Part shown: positions 62,999-64,000 of the stretch, in pieces
Position numbering within the stretch: the first letter of the stretch is position 1
Layout of the letters: each line of letters opens with the position of its first letter
Source: Aquanectria penicillioides
Taxonomy: Eukaryota > Ascomycota > Sordariomycetes > Hypocreales > Nectriaceae
Assembly (NCBI GenBank): GCA_003415625.1
Contig: PYIU01000005.1
Span: 315,001 to 379,000 of the forward strand
Reading direction: 5' to 3'
DNA: 64,000 nucleotides
Notes under the pieces: generated by a model
What the model saw: the letters and a program-made list of their open reading frames with translations, nothing else
The model's database searches: none
Told to the model about the DNA's origin: nothing
Translations under genes and position numbers: made by a program

Positions 62999-63634
62999 TT
63001 GGACATGAGGTGTTGACAAAATACTTGGCAGTGGAAACGGCTCCATAAGCTACTCAGAAAATATTCTGCAGCTTTTTCCTGAATAGTTTGCATGTACTGG
63101 CGTCGTGCGCCATGTGTAAGGCCTTGTTCTCTTTGAGAAGACGACAATCCCATCGATGCCAGTACTGAGGCTTAACTTAGATTGAATATCACGATGTTGC
63201 AATAGTAAGTTACTCCCAGAGCTCAATGCTGCTAATATGTGTCTTTGTCTCTTGTGTTCCATACGAATTTGTCCTCGCAGACAAGCGCCACGTCGCCAGT
63301 TCCACGAAGGGAGACAGTGTCTTTGTCACATGAGGTGATGTGAGGTGATTTTCAGCCTCGTGGCTGAGATAGTGACAGGGTTTACTAGTATAGACATGGA
63401 AAAAAAAGATAAACCAAATGCTCGGGCATCCTCGACTGCATGCATGTGATATATACTGCGTCTATACAAAGAGCGAGGGCATGATGGCTCCTTGTGGCGC
63501 AATTATAATCTTGAGAGACCTCTTGAGCAAAATTTCCGGGGAGATTCCAAGGTGGAAAACCTAGTGGTGCTAGCAACGTGTATGTTGGCAAAAAGAAAGC
63601 CTCGTTAACGCTCGCAATCGTATCATATAGGAAC
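62999..63634. other. Spacer between two tRNA genes
   Basis: 636 bp without a supported gene. It contains a TGAGGTGAT direct repeat near 63330-63350 and, near 63590-63595, the short T run on the minus strand that may end the tRNA-Lys transcript. Confidence 0.5.
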
Positions 63635-63717
63635 AGCCCGATGCGGGGGTCGAACCCGCAACCTTGAGATCGCGTACTCGTAAGAGTCTCACGCTCTACC
63701 GATTGAGCTAACCGGGC
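63635..63717 (-). tRNA. tRNA-Lys (anticodon CTT), intron-containing
   Basis: Acceptor GCCCGGT/ATCGGGC with discriminator T; D stem GCTC/GAGC; anticodon stem TGAGA/TCTCA; T stem GCGGG/CCCGC around TTCGACC. The loop is CTCTTA-A, with a 10 nt intron (CGAGTACGCG) after position 37. Without the intron it has 73 nt. It decodes AAG, the favoured lysine codon of the genes in this window. Confidence 0.94.
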
Positions 63718-64000
63718 GTGGCTCTTATCGGTTGAACGCTAGAGGTCGGACAAGCGACTCTTCAATGTCAACGCCGTGAGGTAGACTGACAACGGATGAA
63801 GTCGGGAAGGAAATCCGTTTCCAAAAGGCTGGTGGAATGGACGCCAATAATTGTTGAGCAGTACAGGACTCTAGTGGTTGTCCTAAATCCAGGGGCTTTA
63901 AGTCCAGCCAATCAAGTTACACGAGGAGTTCATGAAGCTTACGGATCGTTCACGACTATGGAACAGGTACATTCTGCAGGCAATTAATCAATTCATAACA
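63718..64000. other. Window end, nothing recognised
   Basis: 283 bp upstream of tRNA-Lys. A 63-codon open frame (63796-63987) has no recognisable content. Confidence 0.5.

Noticed and set aside
1..64000. Biosynthetic gene cluster, CRISPR array or integrated virus
   Set aside because: No polyketide synthase, NRPS, terpene synthase, cytochrome, polymerase, integrase or direct-repeat/spacer structure was found. The 32 kb array has irregular spacing and degenerate units, unlike CRISPR, and this is a eukaryotic genome.

Overview
This is nuclear DNA of a filamentous ascomycete (Pezizomycotina), most likely a sordariomycete and possibly a hypocrealean. Genes carry short GT-AG introns (about 50-150 nt), many with CTRAY-type branch sites. 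The protein set is typically fungal: Cdc24, the bifunctional Ade2, Rtt106, Yvh1, Mrp10, Vfa1 and an FWD-1-like F-box/WD40 protein. Two nuclear tRNA genes have introns. There are no operons, ribosome binding sites, CRISPR arrays or recognisable intact transposons.

Layout. Positions 1-13887 contain no gene I can support; the last 1.4 kb looks like a promoter/leader. A three-exon C2H2 zinc-finger gene lies at 13888-15790 (+) and a YVH1-type phosphatase at 19390-20678 (+). An 8.2 kb gene-poor stretch follows. VFA1 (28890-29648, -) and RTT106 (30100-31964, +) diverge from one 451 bp promoter. The RTT106 3' flank holds an unusual degenerate array built on GGCTAAAATTGCAGTG. A LITAF-domain gene is at 33358-34131 (-), ADE2 at 36195-38215 (+) and MRP10 at 38738-39164 (+). 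CDC24 is at 40636-43946 (-). After another gene-poor 8.1 kb come fwd-1 (52081-55323, +), VPS60 (55809-56446, -) and a large AT-hook protein of unknown function (57836-61762, +). tRNA-Ser(CGA) and tRNA-Lys(CTT) lie near the end, both on the minus strand.

Gene density is low: ten supported protein genes in 64 kb. Most are unrelated housekeeping functions: purine synthesis, ribosome assembly, histone deposition, ESCRT/Vps4 sorting, Cdc42 polarity and ubiquitin ligation. They are not a biosynthetic or defence cluster. The most unexplained structure is the repeat array at 32.25-32.74 kb, with relatives at 62.35-62.46 kb. Two neighbouring genes, fwd-1 and VPS60, each need one extra base to keep a conserved reading frame. 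They are either recent mutations or consensus errors. All product calls come from reading the translations and from family knowledge; no search was run.
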